From NCBI GenBank assembly GCA_003484545.1, contig DNCF01000505.1:1-12893 (forward strand): a DNA stretch of 12,893 bases, read 5' to 3'. This document shows positions 1-7,270 of this stretch, in pieces; the stretch's first letter is position 1; the number at the start of each line of letters is the position of its first letter. The DNA is from Massilia sp. GTDB lineage: Bacteria > Pseudomonadota > Gammaproteobacteria > Burkholderiales > Burkholderiaceae_D. The notes beneath the pieces were generated by a model. That model ran no database searches and was not told where the DNA came from. It worked only from the letters and a program-made list of their open reading frames with translations. The position numbers and the translations under genes were made by a program.

Positions 1-246
1 CACCTGCTGTTCGTCGCCGGCAGCGACAGCGCCCGCGCCGGCCGCGTGCTCAGGAACGGCCCGGCGGCGCTGCTGCCGGTGACCGAGTGCGATCTCGGCC
101 TGCAGCAGGGCAGCGTCATCAATTTCAGGATCATCGACGAGCGCGTGCGCTTCGACGTCTCGCTCGATTCCGCAGAGAGGAACAACGTGAAACTCAGTTC
201 GCGACTGCTCACCGTCGCCAACCGCGTCGTGAAGGGAGCGTCCTGA
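1..246 (+). CDS. YfiR-family (DUF4154) periplasmic protein, C-terminal fragment
   Basis: The frame is open from base 1 to TGA 244-246, giving the last 81 residues of a protein whose start lies outside the window. The tail (V-INFRIIDERVRFDVSLDSAE..., then LSSRLLTVANRV) has the pattern of DUF4154/YfiR proteins: a strand pair, an 'I-F-...V-F-I/V-L-AE' stretch and a final 'LSSRLL..A..V' helix. YfiR-like proteins are small periplasmic partners of membrane signalling proteins; YfiR itself represses the diguanylate cyclase YfiN. The stop codon overlaps the start of the histidine kinase by one base (TGATG), so the two are almost certainly co-transcribed and translationally coupled. I infer that this protein feeds a periplasmic signal to that kinase. 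The N-terminal part and any signal peptide cannot be seen. Confidence 0.8.
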   Translation, partial: HLLFVAGSDSARAGRVLRNGPAALLPVTECDLGLQQGSVINFRIIDERVRFDVSLDSAERNNVKLSSRLLTVANRVVKGAS

Positions 247-2141
247 TGAACGCACACGATAGCGGCTCCGTCCGCAGCAAGCTGGTCAAGATGGCGGTGT
301 TCACCACGCTGGCGGCCCTGCTGTCGGCCTCGATCGCCATGCTGGTGCTCGACCTGCGCACCTTCCAGCGCCTGTGGATCGACGACCTCTCGACCCAGGC
401 CGAGATCATGGCCAGCGTCACCGCGCCGGCGCTGGCGTTCAGCGACGCCCAGACCGCCCAGCAGCAGCTGGCGGTGCTGCGCGCGCGTCCGCAGATCCTG
501 GCCGGCGCCGTCTTCACCGCCTCCGGTTCGCGCTTCGCCAGCTACGTCAAGGCCGGCACCGAGCAGACCCTGCCGGCGCGTCCGCGCTCGGCCGGCTACC
601 GCATCGAAAGCGGCGGACTCGAGGTCTGGCACAACATCGTCGAGAACGGCGAACTGGTCGGCACCGTCTACCTGCGCTCGCGCTACGGCCTGGTCGACCG
701 CCTGCTCAACTACGGCGCGATCCTGGGCGGGGTGATGCTGGGGGCGCTGGTGATCGCCGCCCTGGTCGCCTCGCGCCTGCAGGCCGCCATCACCCGTCCG
801 CTGGAGGCGGTGACCAACGTGGCGCGCCAGGTGATGCAGCGGCGCGACTTCACGCTGCGCGTGCCGGGTCACGACAGCGGCGAGATCGGGGTGCTGGTCG
901 AGGCCTTCAACGACATGCTGGCCGAGATCGGGCGCCGCGCCGACGCCCTGCAGACCGCCAACCGCACGCTGGAGCACGAGATGGACGTGCGCCAGAAGGC
1001 CGAGGAGGCGTTGATCGTGGCCGACCGCAGGAAGGACGAGTTCCTCGCCACCCTGGCGCACGAACTGCGCAATCCGCTGGCGCCGATCCGCACCGGCCTG
1101 GACATCCTGCGCATCCGCAGCGGCGACGCCCAGGCCACCCAGCGCGCCACCGACATCATGGAGCGCCAGCTGCGCCAGATGGTGCGCCTGGTGGACGACC
1201 TGCTGGATGTCTCGCGCATCAACACCGGCAAGTTCGCGATCAAGATGGGCCGCGTCGAGCTGAAGGCGGTGGTCAACGACGCCCTCGAGGTGGTGCGCTC
1301 CTACATCGAGCTGCACGGCCACGAACTGGTGCTGGACCTGCCGGACCGCCCGGTGTTCCTGCATGGCGACGCCACGCGCCTGGCGCAGATCCTCTCGAAC
1401 CTGCTGAACAACGCCGCCAAGTACACCAACCGCGGCGGGCGCGTCACGCTCGCCGGCCACGTGGAGGAGAAGACCCTGGTGCTGGAGGTGTCGGACACCG
1501 GCATCGGCATAGCCCCCGAGATGCTCGACTCGGTGTTCGAGATGTTCGTCCAGGTCGACTCGACCCTGGAGCGCACCAATGCCGGCCTGGGCGTCGGCCT
1601 GTCGCTGGCGCGCAAGCTGGTCGAGCTGCACGGCGGGACCATCACGGCGCGCAGCGAAGGACTGGGCCGCGGCAGCTGCTTCGTCGTGCGCCTGCCGATC
1701 GTGGTCGAGCCGGAACTGCCGACCAAGCCGACCCCGGCCGCCTTCATCAGCACCGAGACCTACCGTATCCTGCTGGCCGACGACAACGTCGACTTCGTCA
1801 ACAGCATCGGCGCGCTGCTCACGGCCATGGGCCACAGCGTGGTCATCACCCACAACGGCCCGGACGCGCTGGCGGCGGCGGCGCGCTTCTGCCCCGACTA
1901 CGCCTTCCTCGACATCGGCCTGCCGCAGATGTCGGGCTACGACCTGGCGCGCGGCATCCGCAAGCTGTCCTGCGGCGCCATGACCGCCCTGATCGCGGTC
2001 ACCGGCTGGGGCCAGGAAAAGGACCGCCAGCTGGCCTTCGAGGCCGGCTTCGACCACCACCTGACCAAGCCGATCGACTTCGAGCGCCTGCGCGCATTGC
2101 TGGCCGATCCGCGCCGCACGGACCGGCAAGACGCGGTTTAA
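246..2141 (+). CDS. Hybrid sensor histidine kinase (CHASE8-HAMP-HisKA-HATPase-REC)
   Basis: 631-residue inner-membrane hybrid kinase. Membrane helix 1 is about residues 14-36. A CHASE8-like periplasmic domain follows (about 38-150, with 'APALAFSD' and 'ARPQILAGAVF...G..FASY'), then membrane helix 2 (about 154-176) and HAMP (about 178-231). A short coiled coil leads to HisKA with the phospho-acceptor in AHELRNP (H272). The ATPase domain has an N box (around N388/N389), G1 DTGIG (417-421) and G2 GLGVGL (447-452). The C-terminal receiver (about 506-620) has acidic D512/D513, phospho-acceptor D556, T586 and K608. All catalytic residues are present, so it should autophosphorylate and relay to its own receiver. 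There is no HPt or DNA-binding domain, so its output partner lies elsewhere. I use ATG 246 because it overlaps the preceding stop (TGATG) and directly precedes the first membrane helix; an upstream in-frame start at 87 would lie inside the preceding gene. The signal sensed is unknown. Confidence 0.93.
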   Translation: MNAHDSGSVRSKLVKMAVFTTLAALLSASIAMLVLDLRTFQRLWIDDLSTQAEIMASVTAPALAFSDAQTAQQQLAVLRARPQILAGAVFTASGSRFASYVKAGTEQTLPARPRSAGYRIESGGLEVWHNIVENGELVGTVYLRSRYGLVDRLLNYGAILGGVMLGALVIAALVASRLQAAITRPLEAVTNVARQVMQRRDFTLRVPGHDSGEIGVLVEAFNDMLAEIGRRADALQTANRTLEHEMDVRQKAEEALIVADRRKDEFLATLAHELRNPLAPIRTGLDILRIRSGDAQATQRATDIMERQLRQMVRLVDDLLDVSRINTGKFAIKMGRVELKAVVNDALEVVRSYIELHGHELVLDLPDRPVFLHGDATRLAQILSNLLNNAAKYTNRGGRVTLAGHVEEKTLVLEVSDTGIGIAPEMLDSVFEMFVQVDSTLERTNAGLGVGLSLARKLVELHGGTITARSEGLGRGSCFVVRLPIVVEPELPTKPTPAAFISTETYRILLADDNVDFVNSIGALLTAMGHSVVITHNGPDALAAAARFCPDYAFLDIGLPQMSGYDLARGIRKLSCGAMTALIAVTGWGQEKDRQLAFEAGFDHHLTKPIDFERLRALLADPRRTDRQDAV

Positions 2142-3217
2142 CGCTCCGCCGTTTCCTCGTTATTCTGGCGCACGATCGGATCGCGCGTTTCGGTCCACTC
2201 GCTCATCAGCGAATAGCCCACCGCCAGCAGCACCGGGCCGATGAACATGCCCACGAAGCCGAAGGCGATCACGCCGCCCAGCACCCCGAGCAGGGTGAGC
2301 AGGAAAGGCAGGCTGGTGCCGCGGCTGATCAGCATCGGGCGCACGACGTTGTCGACGCCGCTGATCAGGAAGGTGCCCCAGACCACCATGAAGATGCCCC
2401 ACCCGGTCTCGCCCTGCGAGAACAGCCACACCGCCGCGCTGCCCCAGACCAGCGGCGGCCCCACCGGAACCAGCGACATCAGGAACACCAGCACCGACAG
2501 CAGCGGCACCGCCGGCACCCCGGCGATGAAGAAGCCGATCGCGGCCACCAGGGCCTGCGCCAGGGCGGTGCCGAGCAGGCCGTACATGACGCCGCGCACG
2601 GTCTGGCTGACGGTGTCGGACACCGAATCGGCGCCCTCGCCCATCACCTTGGCCATGGCGACGGCGATCACGACGATCAGCGACTTGCCGTCGCGGTAGA
2701 GGAAGAAGCTGACAAAGGCGGCCAGGCTCATCTGCACGACGCCGGTGCCGAGCATGAGGCCGCCGGCCATCAGCCAGTGCCGCGCCGGCTCGAGCATGCG
2801 CTGGGCCAGGGCCAGCATCTCCTCGCGGCTGGCGACCAGCTGGCGCAGATAGGTGTCGATTGTTTCGCCGAGAAAGGGCAGCTCTCGGACCCAGCTGGGC
2901 GGCAGCAGTTCGCCGTGCTCGAGCGCGTAACGCATCTGGCCGAAGGTGGTGGCGACGTCGTCGGCCAGGTTGTAGGTGACGATCGCCAGCGGGATGATGA
3001 CCAGCAGGGTCAGCGACAGCGTCATCGTCAGCGCCGCCAGCGTGCGCCGGCCCTGCATCGCGGCCAGCAGGCGCAGGTAGAGCGGCCAGGAAGAGATGAC
3101 GACGGCGGCCGCGAACAGGATCGCCGGCAGGAAGGGTTTGAGGACGTACAGGCAGCCCAGCGTGAGCAGGACGACGGTGGCGATGCGGGTGTAGTTCCTG
3201 CCTGGGCGTGATTCCAT
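2138..3217 (-). CDS. AI-2E/PerM-family membrane permease
   Basis: 359-residue polytopic inner-membrane protein. It shows the family architecture: hydrophobic segments near residues 11-45 and 58-82, a long amphipathic stretch (about 85-150), then membrane segments near 150-173, 209-233, 236-265, 271-288 and 301-335. Family signatures are 'DNVVRPMLIS' (289-298) and the glycine-rich 'LGVLGGVIAFGFVGMFIGP' (310-328). The family (YdiK, PerM, TqsA) includes exporters of autoinducer-2 and Na+/H+ antiporters, so the substrate cannot be assigned from sequence. ATG 3217 has an AAGGA ribosome site at 3222-3226. The gene lies 35 bp downstream of sco and may be the last gene of that operon, but a palindrome and a -10-like hexamer in the gap suggest it could have its own control. 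Its stop overlaps the stop of the convergent histidine kinase. Confidence 0.9.
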   Translation of the reverse strand: MESRPGRNYTRIATVVLLTLGCLYVLKPFLPAILFAAAVVISSWPLYLRLLAAMQGRRTLAALTMTLSLTLLVIIPLAIVTYNLADDVATTFGQMRYALEHGELLPPSWVRELPFLGETIDTYLRQLVASREEMLALAQRMLEPARHWLMAGGLMLGTGVVQMSLAAFVSFFLYRDGKSLIVVIAVAMAKVMGEGADSVSDTVSQTVRGVMYGLLGTALAQALVAAIGFFIAGVPAVPLLSVLVFLMSLVPVGPPLVWGSAAVWLFSQGETGWGIFMVVWGTFLISGVDNVVRPMLISRGTSLPFLLTLLGVLGGVIAFGFVGMFIGPVLLAVGYSLMSEWTETRDPIVRQNNEETAER

Positions 3218-3232
3218 GCCGTCCTTGCAATG

Positions 3233-3248
3233 ATGGTGTTTACACCAT
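3233..3248. promoter_or_regulatory. Perfect inverted repeat, operator-like, upstream of the permease gene
   Basis: ATGGTGT-TT-ACACCAT: two 7-bp arms that match perfectly around a 2-bp spacer, 16 bp upstream of the permease start and 5 bp beyond the sco stop. Imperfect extensions ATG (left) and CAT (right) lie just outside. A TATGAT hexamer on the minus strand (3252-3257) lies directly upstream, where an operator could overlap a transcription start; no good -35 box is seen. The symmetry and size suit a TetR- or GntR-type dimer, but the regulator is unknown. Confidence 0.45.
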
Positions 3249-3252
3249 TACA

Positions 3253-3840
3253 TCATAGCAGCTGGCGCAGATCGTGGACGATGGGAGCAGGTCCGCCGCC
3301 GTGGCGGATGAACAGGCGCAGCTTGCCTTCCTTGTCGAAGACGTAGCTGCCGGCCGTGTGGTCGACCGTGTAGTTGTCGGCGGTGCTGCCCGGCACCTTC
3401 GACACGAAGACCTTGAATTCCTTGGCCGTCTGCGCCGTCTGCTCGGGCGTGCCGCGCAGGCCGATGAAGGACGGGTGGAAGGCCGGCACGTAGTGGGCCA
3501 GCACTTCCTGGGTATCGCGCTCGGGGTCGAGGGTGACGAACAGCACCTGCACGTCCTTGCTCGAGGGGCCGAGCTCCTTCATCACGGCGGCCATCTCGGC
3601 CATCGTGGTCGGACAGACGTCGGGGCACTGCGTGTAGCCGAAGAACAGCACCACCAGCTTGCCGCGGAAATCGGCCAGGGTGCGCGGCTTGCCGGTGTGG
3701 TCGGTCAGCGAAAAGCCCTTGGCGTAATCGAGCCCGGTCAGGTCGGTGTTCTGGAAGGTGGGCGGACGCGACGACAGTTTGTCGCAGCCGGCGGCCAGCA
3801 GCGCGACGCCAAGCATCGCCGCGGTCAGGAGTTTTTTCAT
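3253..3840 (-). CDS. sco: SCO1/SenC-type copper chaperone for CuA (lipoprotein)
   Basis: 195-residue thioredoxin-fold lipoprotein. A type II signal peptide ends in the lipobox LLAAGC, so C19 is the expected lipidated residue. The copper site is complete: CPDVC (C72, C76) and H161 in VDHTAGS. Core strands LVVLFFGYTQCPDVCPTTM and VQVLFVTLDPERDT are classic SCO. SCO proteins act in the periplasm and deliver copper to, or reduce, the CuA cysteines of subunit II (CoxB here). The frame stays open far upstream, but ATG 3840 gives the signal peptide at once and follows the ctaB stop by two bases, which indicates tight operon coupling. Length is normal for the family. Confidence 0.95.
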   Translation of the reverse strand: MKKLLTAAMLGVALLAAGCDKLSSRPPTFQNTDLTGLDYAKGFSLTDHTGKPRTLADFRGKLVVLFFGYTQCPDVCPTTMAEMAAVMKELGPSSKDVQVLFVTLDPERDTQEVLAHYVPAFHPSFIGLRGTPEQTAQTAKEFKVFVSKVPGSTADNYTVDHTAGSYVFDKEGKLRLFIRHGGGPAPIVHDLRQLL

Positions 3841-3842
3841 CG

Positions 3843-4733
3843 TCAGAACCTGAAGTAATGGTCGACCAGCAGCGCCGCGAACAGCAGCGACAGGTAGAGG
3901 ACCGAGTAGGCAAAGGCCTTGCGCGCCACCTGGTCGCTGTAGTGCTTGTGCACGCGCCAGGCGTGGCGCAGGAAGATGGCGTTCAGGACGATGGCGGCCG
4001 CCAGGTAGATCAGGCCGCTCATGCGCACGGCGAACGGCAGGATGGTCGTGGCCGCCAGGGCCAGCGAATACAGCCAGACCTGCTGGCCGGTGTAGGCCAT
4101 GCCGTGGGTGATCGGCAGCATCGGGAGGCCCGAGCGCGCGTAGTCCTCGCGCCGGTACATGGCCAGTGCCCAGAAGTGCGGCGGAGTCCAGACGAAAATG
4201 ATCAGGACCAGCAGCCAGGCCTGCATCGGCACCTCGTTGGCCACCGCGGCCCAGCCGAGCGCCGGCGGCATCGCGCCCGACAGGCCGCCGATGACGATGT
4301 TCTGCGGCGTGGCCGGCTTCAGGTAGATGGTGTAGATGACCGCGTAACCGACGAAGGTGACGAAGGTCAGCCACATGGTCAGCGGATTGACGAGCGCGTA
4401 CAGGATCCACATGCCGAGGCCGCCGATGACGGCGGAAAAGACAAGGGTCTGGTTGCGCGTCAGTTCGCCGCGCGCGGTGGCGCGGCGCGCGGTACGGGCC
4501 ATGCGCGCGTCGATCTCGGCCTCGATCAGGCAGTTCACGGCGAAGGCGGCGCCAGCCAGCAGCCAGATGCCGGCGGTGCCGGCGATCAGGGCGCGCCAGC
4601 CGGGAAAGCCGTCGGTGGCGAGGAACATGCCGATTACGGCGCAAAACACGGCGAGCTGGGTCACCCGGGGCTTGGTCAGCGTCCAGTATTGGGCGATGCG
4701 GCTGGTCGGTTGGAGTACGGTCTGGGTGGTCAT
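3843..4733 (-). CDS. ctaB: Protoheme IX farnesyltransferase (haem O synthase)
   Basis: 296-residue UbiA-type prenyltransferase that adds a farnesyl group to the vinyl group of haem B to make haem O, the first step towards haem A. N-terminal 'YWTLTKPRVTQL' (16-27) is the CtaB/CyoE signature. The first polar motif is NCLIEAEID..MART (67-81), where the usual N-x-x-x-D is N-x-x-x-E; such variation is tolerated in the family. 'YLKPATPQNIVIGGLSGAMPP' region (137-157) and 'WTPPHFWALAM' (182-192) are also diagnostic. Eight to nine membrane helices are evident. ATG 4733 overlaps the ctaA stop by four bases (ATGA), and sco starts two bases after its own stop. CtaB and CtaA are known to cooperate physically and functionally in haem A synthesis. 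Confidence 0.96.
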   Translation of the reverse strand: MTTQTVLQPTSRIAQYWTLTKPRVTQLAVFCAVIGMFLATDGFPGWRALIAGTAGIWLLAGAAFAVNCLIEAEIDARMARTARRATARGELTRNQTLVFSAVIGGLGMWILYALVNPLTMWLTFVTFVGYAVIYTIYLKPATPQNIVIGGLSGAMPPALGWAAVANEVPMQAWLLVLIIFVWTPPHFWALAMYRREDYARSGLPMLPITHGMAYTGQQVWLYSLALAATTILPFAVRMSGLIYLAAAIVLNAIFLRHAWRVHKHYSDQVARKAFAYSVLYLSLLFAALLVDHYFRF

Positions 4734-5878
4734 CGATACGAATTCACAGGGACGTCCGCATCCGCGGGCGTGCGCTGCGACACTTCGAGAAGATACTTGA
4801 CCTTGTAGTTTAACATGGTCACCGTCAGTACGAGGAGAGCAGCCCCGGCGTTATGCAACACGGCAATGGCAAGCGGGAAATCGAAGTACACCGTCGCCAC
4901 GCCCGTGAACAGTTGGACGAGCAGCACGGCGGCCAGGATCTTGCCGGTCTTGCGCAGTTGCGCCTCCCCCATCGCGCGCCAGGCGGCCAGGCCCAGCACG
5001 ACGGTCACGATCAGCGCGAAGTTGCGGTGTACCCAGTGGATCGCCACCAGGGCGGAGAATTGCAGGTAGTGGCCCGCGGCGGTCTTGCCCAGTTCGCGCC
5101 ACAGCGTGAAACCGTGCTCGAAATCCATCTCGGGCACCAGCTTGCCGTCGCAGAGCGGGAACTCGTCGCAGGCAAGCGTGGCGTAGTTGGTGCTCACCCA
5201 CCCGCCGAGCGCGATCTGCACGACCAGGACCACGGCGGCGACCAGGGCCAGGGTGCGCAGCGAGCGCAAGCGGGCGACGTCGCGCACCGGCGTCGGCGGC
5301 TGCATCAGGTAATCCTCGCGCCCGCCCAGCCAGACCAGCATCGCCAGCAGGGCCATGCCCAGCAGCAGGTGGATGGTGACGATGACCGGCTGCAGTTTCA
5401 GGGTCACGGTCCAGGCGCCGAAGGCGCCCTGCACGCAGACGAACAGGAACAGCGCCACCGGCATCGCCGGCTTGAAGGCGTCGAGCTTCGTCTTCTTCCA
5501 TTGGCGGAAGGCCTGGAACATCAGCGCCATGATCAGCACGCCGATGCCCATCGCCAGGTAGCGGTGGATCATTTCGATCCAGGCTTTTACTTTCGTCACC
5601 GGGCCGGTCGGCATCAAGGCCTCGGCCGCCGCGATGTGCTCGTGGGCGATGAAGGGGTTGGCGGCGCCGTAGCAACCCGGCCAGTCGGGGCAGCCCAGGC
5701 CGGAGTCGGTCAGGCGGGTGAAGCCGCCGAACACGATCAGGTCGAAGGTGAGGAAGGCCATCACCCACACGAGCTTGCGGTACTTGTTGACGCTGGATGA
5801 CAGCCAGACCATGGTCAGCGGGATGCTGGCGACGAACAGGCCCATCAGGGCCAACTGGAACAGGGTGGACGGATGCAT
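4730..5878 (-). CDS. ctaA: Haem A synthase (COX15/CtaA)
   Basis: 382-residue integral membrane enzyme that oxidises the C8 methyl of haem O to a formyl group, giving haem A. Two homologous four-helix halves are visible. Haem-ligand candidates are H105 (EMIHRY, with conserved E102), H170 (TIHLLLG), H281 or H284 (HWVHR) and H342 (AVLHN). Two periplasmic cysteine pairs are present, C63/C69 (GCPDWPGC) and C237/C243, like the disulphide pairs of the family. 'GGFTRLTDSGLGCPDWPGCYG' region (51-71) is diagnostic. The start is ATG 5878, three bases after the upstream gene's stop, with a GGAT-type ribosome site in that gene's end. The stop overlaps the ctaB start (ATGA). Confidence 0.96.
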   Translation of the reverse strand: MHPSTLFQLALMGLFVASIPLTMVWLSSSVNKYRKLVWVMAFLTFDLIVFGGFTRLTDSGLGCPDWPGCYGAANPFIAHEHIAAAEALMPTGPVTKVKAWIEMIHRYLAMGIGVLIMALMFQAFRQWKKTKLDAFKPAMPVALFLFVCVQGAFGAWTVTLKLQPVIVTIHLLLGMALLAMLVWLGGREDYLMQPPTPVRDVARLRSLRTLALVAAVVLVVQIALGGWVSTNYATLACDEFPLCDGKLVPEMDFEHGFTLWRELGKTAAGHYLQFSALVAIHWVHRNFALIVTVVLGLAAWRAMGEAQLRKTGKILAAVLLVQLFTGVATVYFDFPLAIAVLHNAGAALLVLTVTMLNYKVKYLLEVSQRTPADADVPVNSYR

Positions 5879-5881
5879 GGC

Positions 5882-6496
5882 TTATCCGATCGCCGACGCC
5901 TTGAGCAGCTTGGCGATGTCTTTATGCACACGTTGCGGCTCGGGATTCTTCGGGAAGCGCATCATCAGGTTGCTGCGGGGGTCGACCAGGAAGATGTGGT
6001 CTTCCAGCTTGCCGCCCTGCTCCAGCGGCAGCCAGTTGACCAGTTCCGACGGCTTCACGCGCAGGATGTGCATGTCGTCGTACATGCGGATCAGCATGGT
6101 GTCGATCGGCTGCGCGTCGGTGACCAGCCAGACGCGCTCGACGCGGTCCATGTTCTTGCCCTGCATGGTGCGCAGCTGGCGCATCGCGTACAGCTGGTCC
6201 TGGCAAGCCTTGTCGCAGTCGCCGCCGCCGACCTTCACCATGATCCACTTGCCGGCGTAGTTCTCCAGCGTTTCCGGCCGGCCGTCGAGCGTGGTGCTGG
6301 AAAGCTTCGGCATCGGATGGCTGGCCTGGTCGATGATGGTGCCGTAGTTGGTGCGGCCGGTCGGCTTGATGACGTAATAGGTCAGGTAGGAGGCGACGAT
6401 CGGCGCGGCGCACACCAGCAGCACGGCCAGCAGCTTCCAGCGTCCGCGACGCTGCCGGTTGGCGGCAGCGGGCTCACTCAGCTTGTTTTCTTCCAC
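5882..6496 (-). CDS. SCO-like membrane-anchored thioredoxin-fold protein, cytochrome oxidase cluster
   Basis: 204-residue protein with a short basic cytoplasmic start, one membrane helix (about 20-43) and a periplasmic domain of about 160 residues. That domain resembles a divergent SCO/thioredoxin fold: 'LENYAGKWIMVKVGGGDCDKAC' aligns with the strand before the SCO CxxxC, giving C94 and C98. H167 in EDHIFLVDP is placed like the SCO copper histidine, with a shorter loop to the next strand. Similar unnamed proteins are common between SURF1 and ctaA in Burkholderiales. A role in copper delivery or in reducing cysteines of the oxidase is inferred, not established. Its ATG lies 23 bp inside the end of SURF1 and its stop is three bases before ctaA, so it is a firm member of the assembly operon. 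Confidence 0.85.
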   Translation of the reverse strand: MEENKLSEPAAANRQRRGRWKLLAVLLVCAAPIVASYLTYYVIKPTGRTNYGTIIDQASHPMPKLSSTTLDGRPETLENYAGKWIMVKVGGGDCDKACQDQLYAMRQLRTMQGKNMDRVERVWLVTDAQPIDTMLIRMYDDMHILRVKPSELVNWLPLEQGGKLEDHIFLVDPRSNLMMRFPKNPEPQRVHKDIAKLLKASAIG

Positions 6497-7235
6497 TTCG
6501 AAATCCCGTAATCACAAAAAATAAGGCTGCCATCGCCGCCAGCGCATACCACTGGACGGCGTAGCCGCGGTGCTTGTCGATGCCTGTATCCGGGGCCGGC
6601 CAGTCGCGCACGAGGACCTCGCCGGCCAGCTGCGGCCCGGTCTGCTGGACCAGCAAAGGCGCCAGCGTCAAGCCGCTGGCACGCGCCAGCGCATCCACTT
6701 CCAGGTTCTGGACCAGCGCACCGGGTTTCAGCGGCGCGGCGGCGCCGAGCTGCAGCACGTGCCCGGCCGAGGCGACCAGGATCCCCTCGATCGTCGTCGT
6801 GCCACGCGGCGTCTCGTACTTCGGCAGGCGCGTGTACTCGCGCGGATCGCGCGGCAGCCAGCCGCGCAACACCAGCACATGTCGGTCCGAACCCGCTATT
6901 TTAAACGGCATTGCCAGATAGAATCCGGCCCTGCCCTCATGCGGCCGGTTGTCGAGGAAAACCGGCCACCCCGCGACGAATTCGCCGGTGACCCGCACCC
7001 GCCGATACTCGAGGTCCGTAGGGTGGACACCTGTGTCCACGCGGTCGTGCTCATGCACACCACCGGGCTCTCCCATCACCACCGGCGGCTGCGCCCCACG
7101 CTGCGCCAACTGCTCCGCAATCGCCGTCTTCTCCGCCGCCCTGCGCAACTGCCAATTCCCCAACGCAATCCCCAGCGCCACGAGAACCACCGTTGCCAAA
7201 AACGGAATACCCCTAAACCGGAACCGCAAACGCAT
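6474..7235 (-). CDS. SURF1-family oxidase assembly protein
   Basis: 253-residue protein with the SURF1 hairpin design: membrane helix near residues 8-26, a large periplasmic domain and a second helix near 226-245. Signatures: GNWQLRRAAEK (26-36), LDNRP..GRAGFY (94-106), VLRGWLPRD (122-130) and KHRGYAVQWYALA (221-233). H222 in the last motif matches a histidine implicated in haem A binding in bacterial Surf1. The protein helps insert haem A into subunit I. Residues 65-73 are encoded by a palindromic repeat described separately, so the segment of about residues 54-74 looks like an in-frame insertion into a variable loop. ATG 7235 has AAGGGA about 10 bases upstream. The first gene of the second block; its promoter must lie in or near the divergent DUF2909 gene. 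Confidence 0.93.
   Translation of the reverse strand: MRLRFRFRGIPFLATVVLVALGIALGNWQLRRAAEKTAIAEQLAQRGAQPPVVMGEPGGVHEHDRVDTGVHPTDLEYRRVRVTGEFVAGWPVFLDNRPHEGRAGFYLAMPFKIAGSDRHVLVLRGWLPRDPREYTRLPKYETPRGTTTIEGILVASAGHVLQLGAAAPLKPGALVQNLEVDALARASGLTLAPLLVQQTGPQLAGEVLVRDWPAPDTGIDKHRGYAVQWYALAAMAALFFVITGFRSGRKQAE
7016..7044. repeat. REP-like palindrome inside the SURF1 gene
   Basis: CCGTAGGGTGGACAC followed by CTGTGTCCACGCGG. The core GTGGACAC-CT-GTGTCCAC is a perfect 8-bp-arm palindrome (7023-7040). The left part matches the sequence at 12587-12601 in 14 of 15 bases, and both copies carry ACGCGG 23-24 bases after the start of the match. A shared motif, once in coding and once in intergenic DNA, indicates a dispersed repeat. 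Confidence 0.65.
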
Positions 7236-7241
7236 TACAAT
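7236..7241 (+). promoter_or_regulatory. Possible -10 box for the DUF2909 gene
   Basis: TACAAT, one mismatch from TATAAT, 29 bases before the DUF2909 ATG. It would give a leader of about 23 nt. The -35 region falls inside the SURF1 coding sequence and is poor (CTAAAC at 17 bp), so this is a weak prediction based on position and one hexamer. Confidence 0.3.
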
Positions 7242-7270
7242 GAATCCCTTCCCGAACCCTCGGTGCGACC

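Noticed and set aside
374..3211. A 945-codon plus-strand open frame spanning the kinase and the region opposite the permease
   Set aside because: Arg/Pro/Gly-rich shadow in another frame of two well-recognised genes; no domain and an unnatural composition.
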